Both the position numbers and the translations under genes were made by a program. DNA of 64,000 bases from Bradyrhizobium canariense (GTDB lineage: Bacteria > Pseudomonadota > Alphaproteobacteria > Rhizobiales > Xanthobacteraceae), in assembly GCF_018130465.1 (NCBI RefSeq), contig NZ_JAFCKJ010000009.1, positions 124,001 through 188,000 on the forward strand, given 5' to 3'. This document shows positions 24,712 to 32,017 of the stretch, piece after piece (positions within the stretch are counted from its first letter, which is position 1; the number at the start of each line of letters is the position of its first letter). Below the pieces are notes generated by a model, which did no database searches, was not told where the DNA came from, and saw only the letters and a program-made list of their open reading frames with translations.

Positions 24712-25605
24712 ATGACACGAACTCTGCTGGTTGCGGTCGCGACCGCCATGCTGCTCGCACCGCCTGCCTTCGCCGCTGATCTCGCGGTGCCGCACATTTA
24801 TACCAAGGCGCCGCCGGTGGCCGTGGATCCCGGCTACAATTGGAGCGGCCTCTACGCTGGCATCAACGTCGGCTATGGCTGGGGTCGCTCGGCCACGACT
24901 GCGGATTTCGTCGATAGCGGAGGTGGCGCGCTGTTGAATTCGAGCGCCGGCAAGTTCGATCTCAACGGCGTCACCGGCGGCGGACAGATCGGCTACAACT
25001 GGCAGCGCGAGATGTTCGTGGTCGGCGTCGAGGCCGATTTCCAGGGCAGCGGCCGGAAGGGCCGTTTCGACGCGCTGTGCGCCGGCGCGCCGGCGGGTCT
25101 GCAGGACGGCGTCTGCACGCCGGGTCATCGCGGCGACAACACGTTCGATCCCGCGTTCCCCGTTACGTTCAATCTCGTCCAGAAGCTCGACTGGTTCGGC
25201 ACCGTCCGCGGCCGGCTTGGCGTCGCGGTGAAGCCGCGCGTGCTGCTCTACGGCACCGGTGGTCTCGCTTATGGCCGCGTCTCGACCTCGGGCACCATCA
25301 CCGCGACCAATGTCAGCGGTAGCCCTGGGAGCGGCGACAACCTGACGTTCACGCCCGTTGCGGCAAATTTCAGCAACAGCACGACGAAGGTCGGCTGGAC
25401 CGCAGGCGCCGGCATCGAAGGCGCCTTCGCCGACAATTGGAGCGCCAGGCTCGAATATCTCTATGTCGATCTCGGAACGGCGTCGGGCTCGCTCGCAACG
25501 CCCGTGGTCGCGCTCAGCGGCGCGCCCCTGGTCGTCGGCTATCGTTCGCACATCACCGACAATATCCTGCGCTTCGGTGTCAACTATCGCTTCAGCGGCA
25601 CCTGA
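24712..25605 (+). CDS. Outer-membrane beta-barrel protein, Omp25/Omp31 family (copy 2)
   Basis: A 297-aa paralog of the preceding barrel with a signal peptide ending APPAFAAD. Matching landmarks are YNWSGLYAGINVGYGWG, GYNWQREMFVVGVEADFQG, LDWFGTVRGRLGV, LLYGTGGLAYG, ARLEYLYVDLG and ITDNILRFGVNYRF. Two cysteines in the GAPAGLQDGVC loop could be disulfide-linked. ATG at 24712 is preferred over the in-frame TTG just before it, because AGGGAAG is then well spaced. It has its own terminator and is probably transcribed singly. Confidence 0.9.
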   Translation: MTRTLLVAVATAMLLAPPAFAADLAVPHIYTKAPPVAVDPGYNWSGLYAGINVGYGWGRSATTADFVDSGGGALLNSSAGKFDLNGVTGGGQIGYNWQREMFVVGVEADFQGSGRKGRFDALCAGAPAGLQDGVCTPGHRGDNTFDPAFPVTFNLVQKLDWFGTVRGRLGVAVKPRVLLYGTGGLAYGRVSTSGTITATNVSGSPGSGDNLTFTPVAANFSNSTTKVGWTAGAGIEGAFADNWSARLEYLYVDLGTASGSLATPVVALSGAPLVVGYRSHITDNILRFGVNYRFSGT

Positions 25606-25628
25606 GCGACGACGCAGCTCCACGAATC

Positions 25629-25656
25629 AAAAAGCCCGGCGAGCGCCGGGCTTTTT
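25629..25656. terminator. Bidirectional intrinsic terminator
   Basis: A perfect 12-bp stem, AAAAAGCCCGGC-GAGC-GCCGGGCTTTTT. T-runs at the end of either strand let it end both the rightward barrel gene and the leftward CoA-transferase gene. Confidence 0.9.
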
Positions 25657-25681
25657 CATTGGCCGACCTCTAACGAAGCTC

Positions 25682-26875
25682 TCACACCACTTTGGCGTCC
25701 CTGAGCTTGGCAATCTCGTCCGCGCCGAAGCCGAACTCCTTCAGCACTTCGTCGGTCTGCTCGCCGAATTCTGGCGGCCGCGCCACCATCCTGCTCGGCG
25801 TGCGCGACAACGTCACGGGCTGGCCGACCAGGCGGATGTCGCGATCCTCGTCATTCGGCACCTCCTGCGCGATGCCGAGATGCTTGACCTGCTCGTCTTC
25901 GAACATCTGGTCGATGGCGTAGATCGGCCCGCAGGGCACGCCGGCCTCGTTGAGTTCATTGACCCAGGTCTCGGTGGACTTCGTCAAGGTACGCTTCTCG
26001 ATCTCGGCATTGAGCGCGTCGCGGTTCTTGGAGCGGGCCGGCGCTGTCAGATAATCGGGGTGGCTATAGAGTTCCGGCGCGCCGATCGCCTGCGCGCAGC
26101 GCTCCCAGATCCGGCCGCCCGTGGTCGCGATGTTGATGTAGCCGTCCGAGGTCTTGAACACGCCGGTCGGAATGCTGGTCGGGTGGTTGTTGCCGGCCTG
26201 CTTTGCCACTTCCTTCTCCATCAGCCAGCGTGCGGCCTGGAAGTCGAGCATGAAGATCTGGGCCTGCAGCAGCGAGGTCTGCACCCACTGGCCCTTGCCC
26301 GAGACCTCGCGCTCCAGCAGCGCGGTGAGGATGCCCATGGCGCAGAACAGGCCGGCGGTGAGGTCGGCGACCGGAATGCCGACCCGCATCGGGCCTTCGC
26401 CCGGCGCGCCGGTGATTGACATCAGCCCGCCCATGCCTTGCGCGATCTGATCGAAGCCCGGCCGCTTGTGGTAGGGCCCGTCCTGGCCGAAGCCGGAGAT
26501 GCTGCCGTAGACGATGCGCGGATTGATCTTGGCGAGGCCCTCATAGTCGATACCAAGCTTCTTCTTCACGTCGGGGCGGAAGTTCTCCACCACAACGTCG
26601 GCCTTGGCGGCGAGGCGCTTGAACACGGCGAGTCCGCGCTCGTCCTTCAGGTTCAGCGTCATCGCCCGCTTGTTGCGATGCAAATTCTGGAAGTCGGAGC
26701 CCCGCCGCGGCCCACCTGGCTGCTCGCCGCCGGCATCCTCGGTGAGCGCGTCGATCTTGATCACGTTGGCGCCCCAGTCCGCGAGCTGCCGCACGCAGGT
26801 GGGCCCGGACCGGACGCGGGTCAGATCGAGCACGGTGAAGCGCGACAGGGCTTCCGAGGCATGCGGAAAGGGCAT
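25682..26875 (-). CDS. CaiB/BaiF (family III) CoA-transferase
   Basis: A 397-aa family III CoA-transferase starting MPFPHASEALSRFTVLDLTR. An ATG at 26911 would add twelve residues but has no ribosome site. Family landmarks are FQNLHRNKRAMTLNLK, VVENFRPDVKKKLGIDY, SISGFGQDGPY and GIPVADLTAGLFCAMG, which holds the aspartate that forms the anhydride with the substrate acid. It moves CoA from an acyl-CoA to a carboxylic acid such as formate, carnitine or an aromatic acid. It stands alone between convergent and divergent neighbours, so its substrate cannot be inferred from context. Confidence 0.9.
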   Translation of the reverse strand: MPFPHASEALSRFTVLDLTRVRSGPTCVRQLADWGANVIKIDALTEDAGGEQPGGPRRGSDFQNLHRNKRAMTLNLKDERGLAVFKRLAAKADVVVENFRPDVKKKLGIDYEGLAKINPRIVYGSISGFGQDGPYHKRPGFDQIAQGMGGLMSITGAPGEGPMRVGIPVADLTAGLFCAMGILTALLEREVSGKGQWVQTSLLQAQIFMLDFQAARWLMEKEVAKQAGNNHPTSIPTGVFKTSDGYINIATTGGRIWERCAQAIGAPELYSHPDYLTAPARSKNRDALNAEIEKRTLTKSTETWVNELNEAGVPCGPIYAIDQMFEDEQVKHLGIAQEVPNDEDRDIRLVGQPVTLSRTPSRMVARPPEFGEQTDEVLKEFGFGADEIAKLRDAKVV

Positions 26876-27010
26876 CTTGATGGGCTCCGGGACAGATTGC
26901 GGGCCTACCATAGTGCCGAAAGACCATGCGGCAAGACATCACGCGGCAGGTCTGGGCCGCGCGGATGCCGCCTGTCGAAATGCAATAGCTGAGGGGGCGC
27001 CCGCGAAGGA

Positions 27011-27325
27011 TCAGCGCGCCAGCTGCTTCAGCTCGGCGCGCGCCTGCTCGGCCAGCGGGTCATCGCCGTGGCGCGCAATGAACAGCTCGAACGCCTCCCG
27101 CGTTCCCACGCGACGGGCGGATTCATACTCCTCCGCTACCGCAGCCGAGGGGTCGCGGGCCATTGGAACGGAGGGGGCGCGCCCCGCTGTGCCGCCTTGC
27201 TTGCCACTCTCATCCGCGTTGGCTTTCCCGACCATGACAGGCAGTCCTCCGAAGGGTAGATGGTCCGGCCCGACGAGCGCCACCAGGGCGCCGAACAGAC
27301 CGGCCGAGAGTGGACGTAGTTTCAT
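27011..27325 (-). CDS. Small putative exported protein, function unknown
   Basis: A 104-aa protein. A weak hydrophobic N-terminus (MKLRPLSAGLFGALVALVG) suggests export. The C-terminal 45 residues (YESARRVGTREAFELFIARH, then ending LAEQARAELKQLAR) form a helix-rich module like those found as short repeats in caspase-like and other envelope proteins of rhizobia. No ribosome site is obvious. It diverges from the metalloprotease gene. The function is unknown, and it may be a genuine small gene rather than a shadow because nothing overlaps it. Confidence 0.6.
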   Translation of the reverse strand: MKLRPLSAGLFGALVALVGPDHLPFGGLPVMVGKANADESGKQGGTAGRAPSVPMARDPSAAVAEEYESARRVGTREAFELFIARHGDDPLAEQARAELKQLAR

Positions 27326-27486
27326 GACTTCGCTCGCAACATGCAGGTTGCCGGAACCGACATCCCTTGTTCTGGCCCGCCCGTATGACTACGGGATTTG
27401 ATGGCTAACACGGCCTTATGGAAGGAGTCTGGACCGGCTCGCCAAAATTAAACCAAACGTTTAACTCTCAAGCTAGAATCACCTGT

Positions 27487-27527
27487 CGCGCCCCGAATCG
27501 AACGGGGTTTGCTGCTTCGGAGATTCC
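27487..27527 (-). other. tRNA-like 3' fragment (T-arm plus anticodon loop), possible attachment-site relic
   Basis: Read on the minus strand, CTCCGAA (27515-27521) is followed 13 nt later by a consensus T-arm: stem CCCCG, loop TTCGATT, stem CGGGG (27491-27507). CTCCGAA is the anticodon loop of tRNA-Arg(CCG). The variable region is only three bases, there is no matching 5' half and no CCA follows. It is not a working tRNA. A coincidence or a relic of integration at a tRNA gene are both possible. Confidence 0.25.
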
Positions 27528-27528
27528 C

Positions 27529-30500
27529 TTGGCTACCGCCGTCAACGTCAGTGCGACCAACAACGCCGAAATCGACGGCCTGCTGTCGGGCTACAAATGG
27601 TCCGGCACGATCACCTACAGCTTTCCGGACGCTGCAAGCGACTACGCCAGTTCCTACAGCGGCGGCAGCGGTGAGCCGACGAGGTCGGGTTTTGCCTCGG
27701 CGCCGAGTCAGATGCAGGCGGCCATCAATTACGCGATCGGACTGATCGTCGGCTACACCAACGCCAGCATCCAGTACGCCGGGACGAACGGCGCCGACAT
27801 CATGGTCGCGCAGTCGCCGGCCGCCAATCCGACGTCCTACGCCTATTACCCCGGCAACTACGCGGCCGGTGGCGACGTGTGGTTCGGAACCGGCTACAAC
27901 TATTCGCTGGCAGCGCTCGGCAACTACTATTTCACGACTGCGTTGCACGAGCTCGGACACGCCCTTGGCCTGAAGCACAGTCAGGAAACGGGCGGCCCCG
28001 CCAATGTCGCGGTGCCGAGCGCGCACGACGACAGCGAATACACCGTCATGAGCTATCGCAGCTATGTCGGTGCTTCGACGACGAGCGGCTACACAAACGA
28101 AGCCTATGGGTATCCGCAGACCTATATGGCCAACGATATTCTCGCGCTGCAGACGATGTACGGCGCGAACTACACGACCCAGGGCGGGACCACCGTCTAT
28201 ACGTGGAGCCCGACCACCGGGCAGGAATTCATCAACGGCGCTGGCCAGCCGGCCGACAATGGCGGTGCCGGTGGCTCGGCCAATCGCATCTACGAGACAA
28301 TCTGGGATGGTGGCGGCGTCGATACCTACGACCTGTCGAACTACACGACGAACCTGAGCATCAATCTCAATCCAGGTGCGTCGTCCGTATTCTCGTCGGT
28401 TCAACTGGCCAATCTCGGAAACGGCCATTACGCGTCGGGCAACGTCTACAATTCCTATCTCTACAACAACGACGCGCGTTCCTACATCGACAACGCCATC
28501 GGCGGCTCCGGCAACGACACGATCATCGGCAATGCCATCGCCAACGTACTGAACGGCGGCTCCGGCAACGATACGCTGACCGGCGGCGGCGGCAACGACA
28601 CCATCACCGGCGGCTCGGGCACTGACACGGCGGTGTATTCGGGCAACAAGGCGAACTACGCGATAGCCTACAGCACGGTCACGCAGAGCTTTACTGTGGT
28701 TGACCAGCGATCCGGTTCTCCCGACGGAACTGACACCGTCAGCGGTGTCGAGTCTCTCCAGTTCGCTGATGGTGTGACGGCAAGCTCCGTCCTGATGGGG
28801 CCTCCTCGGCCCGATCTGTCCGAGTACATCGCCGTCAGCCAGAGTTCCGTTCCAGCCGGAGGTAACCTGACGGTTGACGCCTACAACATGAATCTGGGTG
28901 ATGACGTGGCGGGGCCGTCCACCGCGCGGATCTATCTCTCCACCGACGCGACGATCACCACGTCGGATACCCTGCTCGCGACAGTGTCGACCTCGATGAC
29001 CCTCGCGACGGTGAACCAGCCCGGCTACTACGACCATCAGACGATCCTGGTCGCGCTTCCCAGCAATTTGGCGCCTGGTACCTACTACATCGGTGGTATC
29101 GCCGACTACAACAACCAGCTTGGCGAGCGCGACGAGACCAATAACACCTATAACGTGGTGCAGATCACGGTGACGGCGGCAGGTCATCCTGACCTGTCCG
29201 AATATGTGGCAGTGGACAAGACGACGGTTGCCGCCGGCAGCGGCCTGACAGTCGATGCCTATAACATGAACCTCGGCAACGCCGTGGCCGGGCCCACGAC
29301 GGCTGGAATCTATATTTCTACCGACGCAACAATCACGACGTCGGATACGCTGCTCACGACGATCGCGACGTCATCGACGCTGGCGACCGTCAGTCTGCCC
29401 GGCTACTACGATCATCAGGCGGTCGCTGTGACGCTGCCCGGTAGTCTTGCGCCCGGTACGTATTACATTGGGGGACTTTCCGACTACAACAATCTGCTCA
29501 GCGAGAGCAACGAGACCAACAACACCTACAACGTCGTTCAGGTCACGGTGACTGCGCCGGCGCAGCCTGATCTGTCCGAATATGTGACTGTGAACAAGAC
29601 GACTGTTGCGGCCGGCGACAGTTTGACCGTCGACGCTTACAACATGAACCTCGGCAACGGAGTGGACGCGACCCCGACGACTGCCGGTATTTATATCTCG
29701 ACCGACGCGACGATCACCACGTCGGACACGCTGCTTACAACATTGACGACATCGACCACGCTGGCAACGGTGAGCCAGCCTGGTTACTACGACCATCAGA
29801 CGGTCACGGTAACGCTGCCCGGCAATCTGGCGCCAGGCACCTATTACGTCGGCGGCATTGGCGATTACGACAATCACCTGACCGAGAGCAACGAGACCAA
29901 CAACACCTATAACGTTGTGCAGGTTACGGTGGCTCCGCCGCAGCAGGCCGATCTGTCCGAATACGTGGCAGTGAACAAGACGACCGTTTTGGCCGGCGAC
30001 AGTTTGACGGTCGACGCTTACAACATGAACCTCGGCAACGGAGTGGACGCGACCCCGACGACTGCCGGTATTTATATCTCGACTGATGCGACGATCACGA
30101 CGTCGGACACGCTGCTCACGACGATTTCGACGTCGACGACGCTGGCGACGGTGAGCGAACCCGGCTACTTCGATCACCAGACGGTCACGGTGACACTGCC
30201 GGGCAATCTGGCGCCGGGCACGTACTACATCGGCGGACTTGCCGACTACGACAATCACCTCGCCGAGAGCAGCGAGACCAACAACACCTACAATGTGGTG
30301 CAGGTCACGGTCGCCGCCGCGAGCAGTTCGTCGGCGGCGCAAGCGACACTGGCTTCGTCACCCGTCCAGGATAACTTTGTGCTGCTTCCCGCGACCTCTG
30401 CGCCATCATCTGGTGATGCGGTCGGGACGGATCATGCCCAAGCCGCAGAGTGGGCTTCGGCGTTTGCGGCCAAAGTCCAGGACTTGGCCGCGCACTCGGC

Positions 30501-30558
30501 ACTCGAAAACTTCGGCGATCTCCCCCAGCACCATATGGGCGATTATCACCTGATCTGA
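27529..30558 (+). CDS. Serralysin-like (M10) zinc metalloprotease with RTX block and four CARDB-like repeats
   Basis: A 1009-aa protein if the TTG at 27529 is the start; GGAG is seven bases upstream and the product begins ATAVNVSATNNAEIDGLL, the usual opening of this family. An ATG at 27418 would add 37 atypical residues. The zinc site HELGHALGLKH is near residue 140 and the Met-turn VMSYRSY near 173. RTX repeats (GGSGNDTI, GGSGNDTLTGGGGNDTI) lie near 325-365. From about 428 there are four CARDB-like repeats of about 126 residues (PDLSEYVAV ... NETNNTYNVV). The tail ends GDYHLI. Type I secretion is expected from the family. Confidence 0.88.
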   Translation: MATAVNVSATNNAEIDGLLSGYKWSGTITYSFPDAASDYASSYSGGSGEPTRSGFASAPSQMQAAINYAIGLIVGYTNASIQYAGTNGADIMVAQSPAANPTSYAYYPGNYAAGGDVWFGTGYNYSLAALGNYYFTTALHELGHALGLKHSQETGGPANVAVPSAHDDSEYTVMSYRSYVGASTTSGYTNEAYGYPQTYMANDILALQTMYGANYTTQGGTTVYTWSPTTGQEFINGAGQPADNGGAGGSANRIYETIWDGGGVDTYDLSNYTTNLSINLNPGASSVFSSVQLANLGNGHYASGNVYNSYLYNNDARSYIDNAIGGSGNDTIIGNAIANVLNGGSGNDTLTGGGGNDTITGGSGTDTAVYSGNKANYAIAYSTVTQSFTVVDQRSGSPDGTDTVSGVESLQFADGVTASSVLMGPPRPDLSEYIAVSQSSVPAGGNLTVDAYNMNLGDDVAGPSTARIYLSTDATITTSDTLLATVSTSMTLATVNQPGYYDHQTILVALPSNLAPGTYYIGGIADYNNQLGERDETNNTYNVVQITVTAAGHPDLSEYVAVDKTTVAAGSGLTVDAYNMNLGNAVAGPTTAGIYISTDATITTSDTLLTTIATSSTLATVSLPGYYDHQAVAVTLPGSLAPGTYYIGGLSDYNNLLSESNETNNTYNVVQVTVTAPAQPDLSEYVTVNKTTVAAGDSLTVDAYNMNLGNGVDATPTTAGIYISTDATITTSDTLLTTLTTSTTLATVSQPGYYDHQTVTVTLPGNLAPGTYYVGGIGDYDNHLTESNETNNTYNVVQVTVAPPQQADLSEYVAVNKTTVLAGDSLTVDAYNMNLGNGVDATPTTAGIYISTDATITTSDTLLTTISTSTTLATVSEPGYFDHQTVTVTLPGNLAPGTYYIGGLADYDNHLAESSETNNTYNVVQVTVAAASSSSAAQATLASSPVQDNFVLLPATSAPSSGDAVGTDHAQAAEWASAFAAKVQDLAAHSALENFGDLPQHHMGDYHLI
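28810..30312 (+). repeat. Four tandem CARDB-like coding repeats (about 378-381 bp each)
   Basis: Units start at 28810, 29188, 29566 and 29947. Each encodes (P/A)DLSEY(I/V)xV, LTVDAYNMNLG, ISTDATITTSDTLL, GYYDHQ, LAPGTYY(I/V)GG and NNTYNVVQ. Units 3 and 4 share long identical DNA runs in their first halves, such as the stretch coding for NGVDATPTTAGIYISTDATI, which marks them as the most recent duplication. Confidence 0.9.
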
Positions 30559-30679
30559 CCGATACGCGGTCGCACTGCAGCTCTGGATTCTCCGGTTTCC
30601 CTGCACTAGTCTGGCGGCCAGGTAGGAAGCGGGCGAGACCTTTGAGCGGAGGCTTCGCCCGGCGGTTTTGCGGGGACGG

Positions 30680-31180
30680 ATGGGCGGTTTGACTCGACGA
30701 GGACTCTGGGTGTTGCCGGTGCTCGCGCTTGTGCTTGCTGTCCCGGTCCACGCCCAGTCGGTCCGCCAGGGCGTCTCAGCGTTCCAGCGCCAGGACTATG
30801 TGAAGGCCTCACGAATTTTCATTCCGCTGGCCGAGCATGGCAATGCGCCGGCACAGACCTATCTCGGCTTCCTGTTCGAGACCGGCCGCGGCGTGCCGCA
30901 GAACTACACCGAAGCCGCCATGTGGTACCGGCGGGCGGCGGAGCAGGGCGACAGCCGCGCCCAATATTCGCTGGGCCTGCTCTACGACCGCGGCCACGGC
31001 GTGCCGCAGGACATCGTCGAGGCCTCCAAATGGCTCAATCTGTCGACGGCTGCGGCGCCGCCGCCGGCGCGCGAGGCGCGGGCCAGAATCCGCGATGCCG
31101 TGACTTCGAAGATGACGCGCGGAGAGATCGCCCAGGCCCGCCTGCGGGCGCTCGAATGGGCGCCGAGCCGCGAGCATTGA
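30680..31180 (+). CDS. Sel1-repeat (SLR) exported protein
   Basis: A 166-aa protein with a signal peptide (LPVLALVLAVPVHAQ). Two Sel1-like repeats follow: APAQTYLGFLFETGRGVPQN...AAMWYRRAAEQGD (about residues 55-92) and SRAQYSLGLLYDRGHGVPQD...ASKWLNLS (about 93-128). The C-terminal helix ends ALEWAPSREH. Sel1 repeats form alpha-solenoids for protein contact in the periplasm. ATG at 30680 follows GGGGACGG; the TTG at 30668 is a weaker choice. It lies 121 nt after the protease gene. The partner is unknown. Confidence 0.85.
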   Translation: MGGLTRRGLWVLPVLALVLAVPVHAQSVRQGVSAFQRQDYVKASRIFIPLAEHGNAPAQTYLGFLFETGRGVPQNYTEAAMWYRRAAEQGDSRAQYSLGLLYDRGHGVPQDIVEASKWLNLSTAAAPPPAREARARIRDAVTSKMTRGEIAQARLRALEWAPSREH

Positions 31181-31242
31181 CCCTCGGCACCTCGGAAATG
31201 GCACGCGATCGACGCTCGGTGCCGGCGAGAGGCGGCTATCGC

Positions 31243-31392
31243 CATGATGACATCATGCCGGTGTTTTGCCCGACGAGTCAAAGGGCTTTGTAAAATCCGA
31301 AAGCGTTTGTGCTGGCCGCCAAGTCATTGATAAAGCTGACCCCGTCTACTGTGCATGGGGTTGTTTTCGCGTTTTTTTGGCGGGGGCGCTTC
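31243..31392. repeat. Extragenic repeat segment with palindrome and TGTGCATGGGGTTGTTTTCG core (copy A)
   Basis: It begins with the perfect palindrome CATGATG-A-CATCATG (31243-31257). It contains TACTGTGCATGGGGTTGTTTTCG at 31347-31369, which is identical to 57645-57667. After the identical core both copies continue with a T-run, a G-run and GCGCT. It lies between the Sel1 gene and the 3' end of the prepilin peptidase gene. Dispersed extragenic repeat; function unknown. Confidence 0.5.
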
Positions 31393-31416
31393 GGAATGAG
31401 GATGGACCGGATCATC

Positions 31417-32013
31417 CTAGCCCGGCCAGCCGCCAAGCCATCTGGTGTACCAGTTCTCGCCCAACCAGCCGATCCAGATCGCCGGCGCCAGGAATAGTCC
31501 GAACGGCAGGAATGCCGTGGCGCGGAGCCGCTCTCGTCGCAGCGCGGCATTGGCGACATAGGCGCCGATCGCGAGCAGCGCCGCAAGCTCGATCACCGCG
31601 GCCACCGTCGCGAGATCGAGCCAGGCGCCGCAGACCGCGGCGAGCTTGACGTCGCCGAGCCCGAGCCCGTCACGGCCGCGCCAGCGCCGGTAGAGCAGCA
31701 TCAGCAGCAGGAGCGGGAGCGCGACAGAACCGGCGCGCACGACCGCCCAGAGCAGGGCCTCGGCGCCCGTCTCCGGTGCGAAGGCGCCGGCGCGGAGCAA
31801 GGCGAGCGCGAAGGCCGCGCCCGTCAGCTCGTTCGGAATGAGGTAGTGGCGGGCATCGTTCGCAGCGACCGCGACCATCAGGACGGCCAGAAACGCACCG
31901 TACAGGCCTTCCGCGCCTGGTGCGGTGACCAGGCTTGCGAGCACGCCCAGCACCAGCGCGCCGCTGAGCGCGAGCGCAGGGCCCGGCCCGTCATTCGCGG
32001 CCCGATCCGTCAC
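31417..32013 (-). CDS. gspO: Prepilin peptidase (A24 family, short form)
   Basis: A 198-aa integral membrane aspartic protease. Both catalytic motifs are present: NDARHYLIPNELTG (Asp near residue 54) and the GxGD motif in GLGLGDVKLAA (near residue 120). The N-terminal cysteine-rich methylase domain of long GspO/PilD enzymes is absent, so the protein resembles the short CpaA/TadV form. It starts at GTG 32013, four bases after the secretin stop codon, and is in the same operon. It should cleave the Gly-Phe leader sites of the pseudopilins encoded nearby. Confidence 0.87.
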   Translation of the reverse strand: MTDRAANDGPGPALALSGALVLGVLASLVTAPGAEGLYGAFLAVLMVAVAANDARHYLIPNELTGAAFALALLRAGAFAPETGAEALLWAVVRAGSVALPLLLLMLLYRRWRGRDGLGLGDVKLAAVCGAWLDLATVAAVIELAALLAIGAYVANAALRRERLRATAFLPFGLFLAPAIWIGWLGENWYTRWLGGWPG

Positions 32014-32017
32014 GCCG

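Noticed and set aside
27487-27527. A functional tRNA gene on the minus strand
   Set aside because: Only the anticodon loop to T-arm part is tRNA-like; there is no D-arm, no pairing 5' acceptor or anticodon strand and no CCA. Kept only as a possible relic.
27418-27528. N-terminal extension of the metalloprotease from ATG 27418
   Set aside because: The 37 extra residues are not like the family and cover the hairpin and tRNA-like sequence. The TTG at 27529 has GGAG in place and gives the usual family opening.
28810-30312. A mobile or noncoding repeat array
   Set aside because: The four units are in frame inside the protease gene and encode conserved CARDB-like domains; they are coding repeats.
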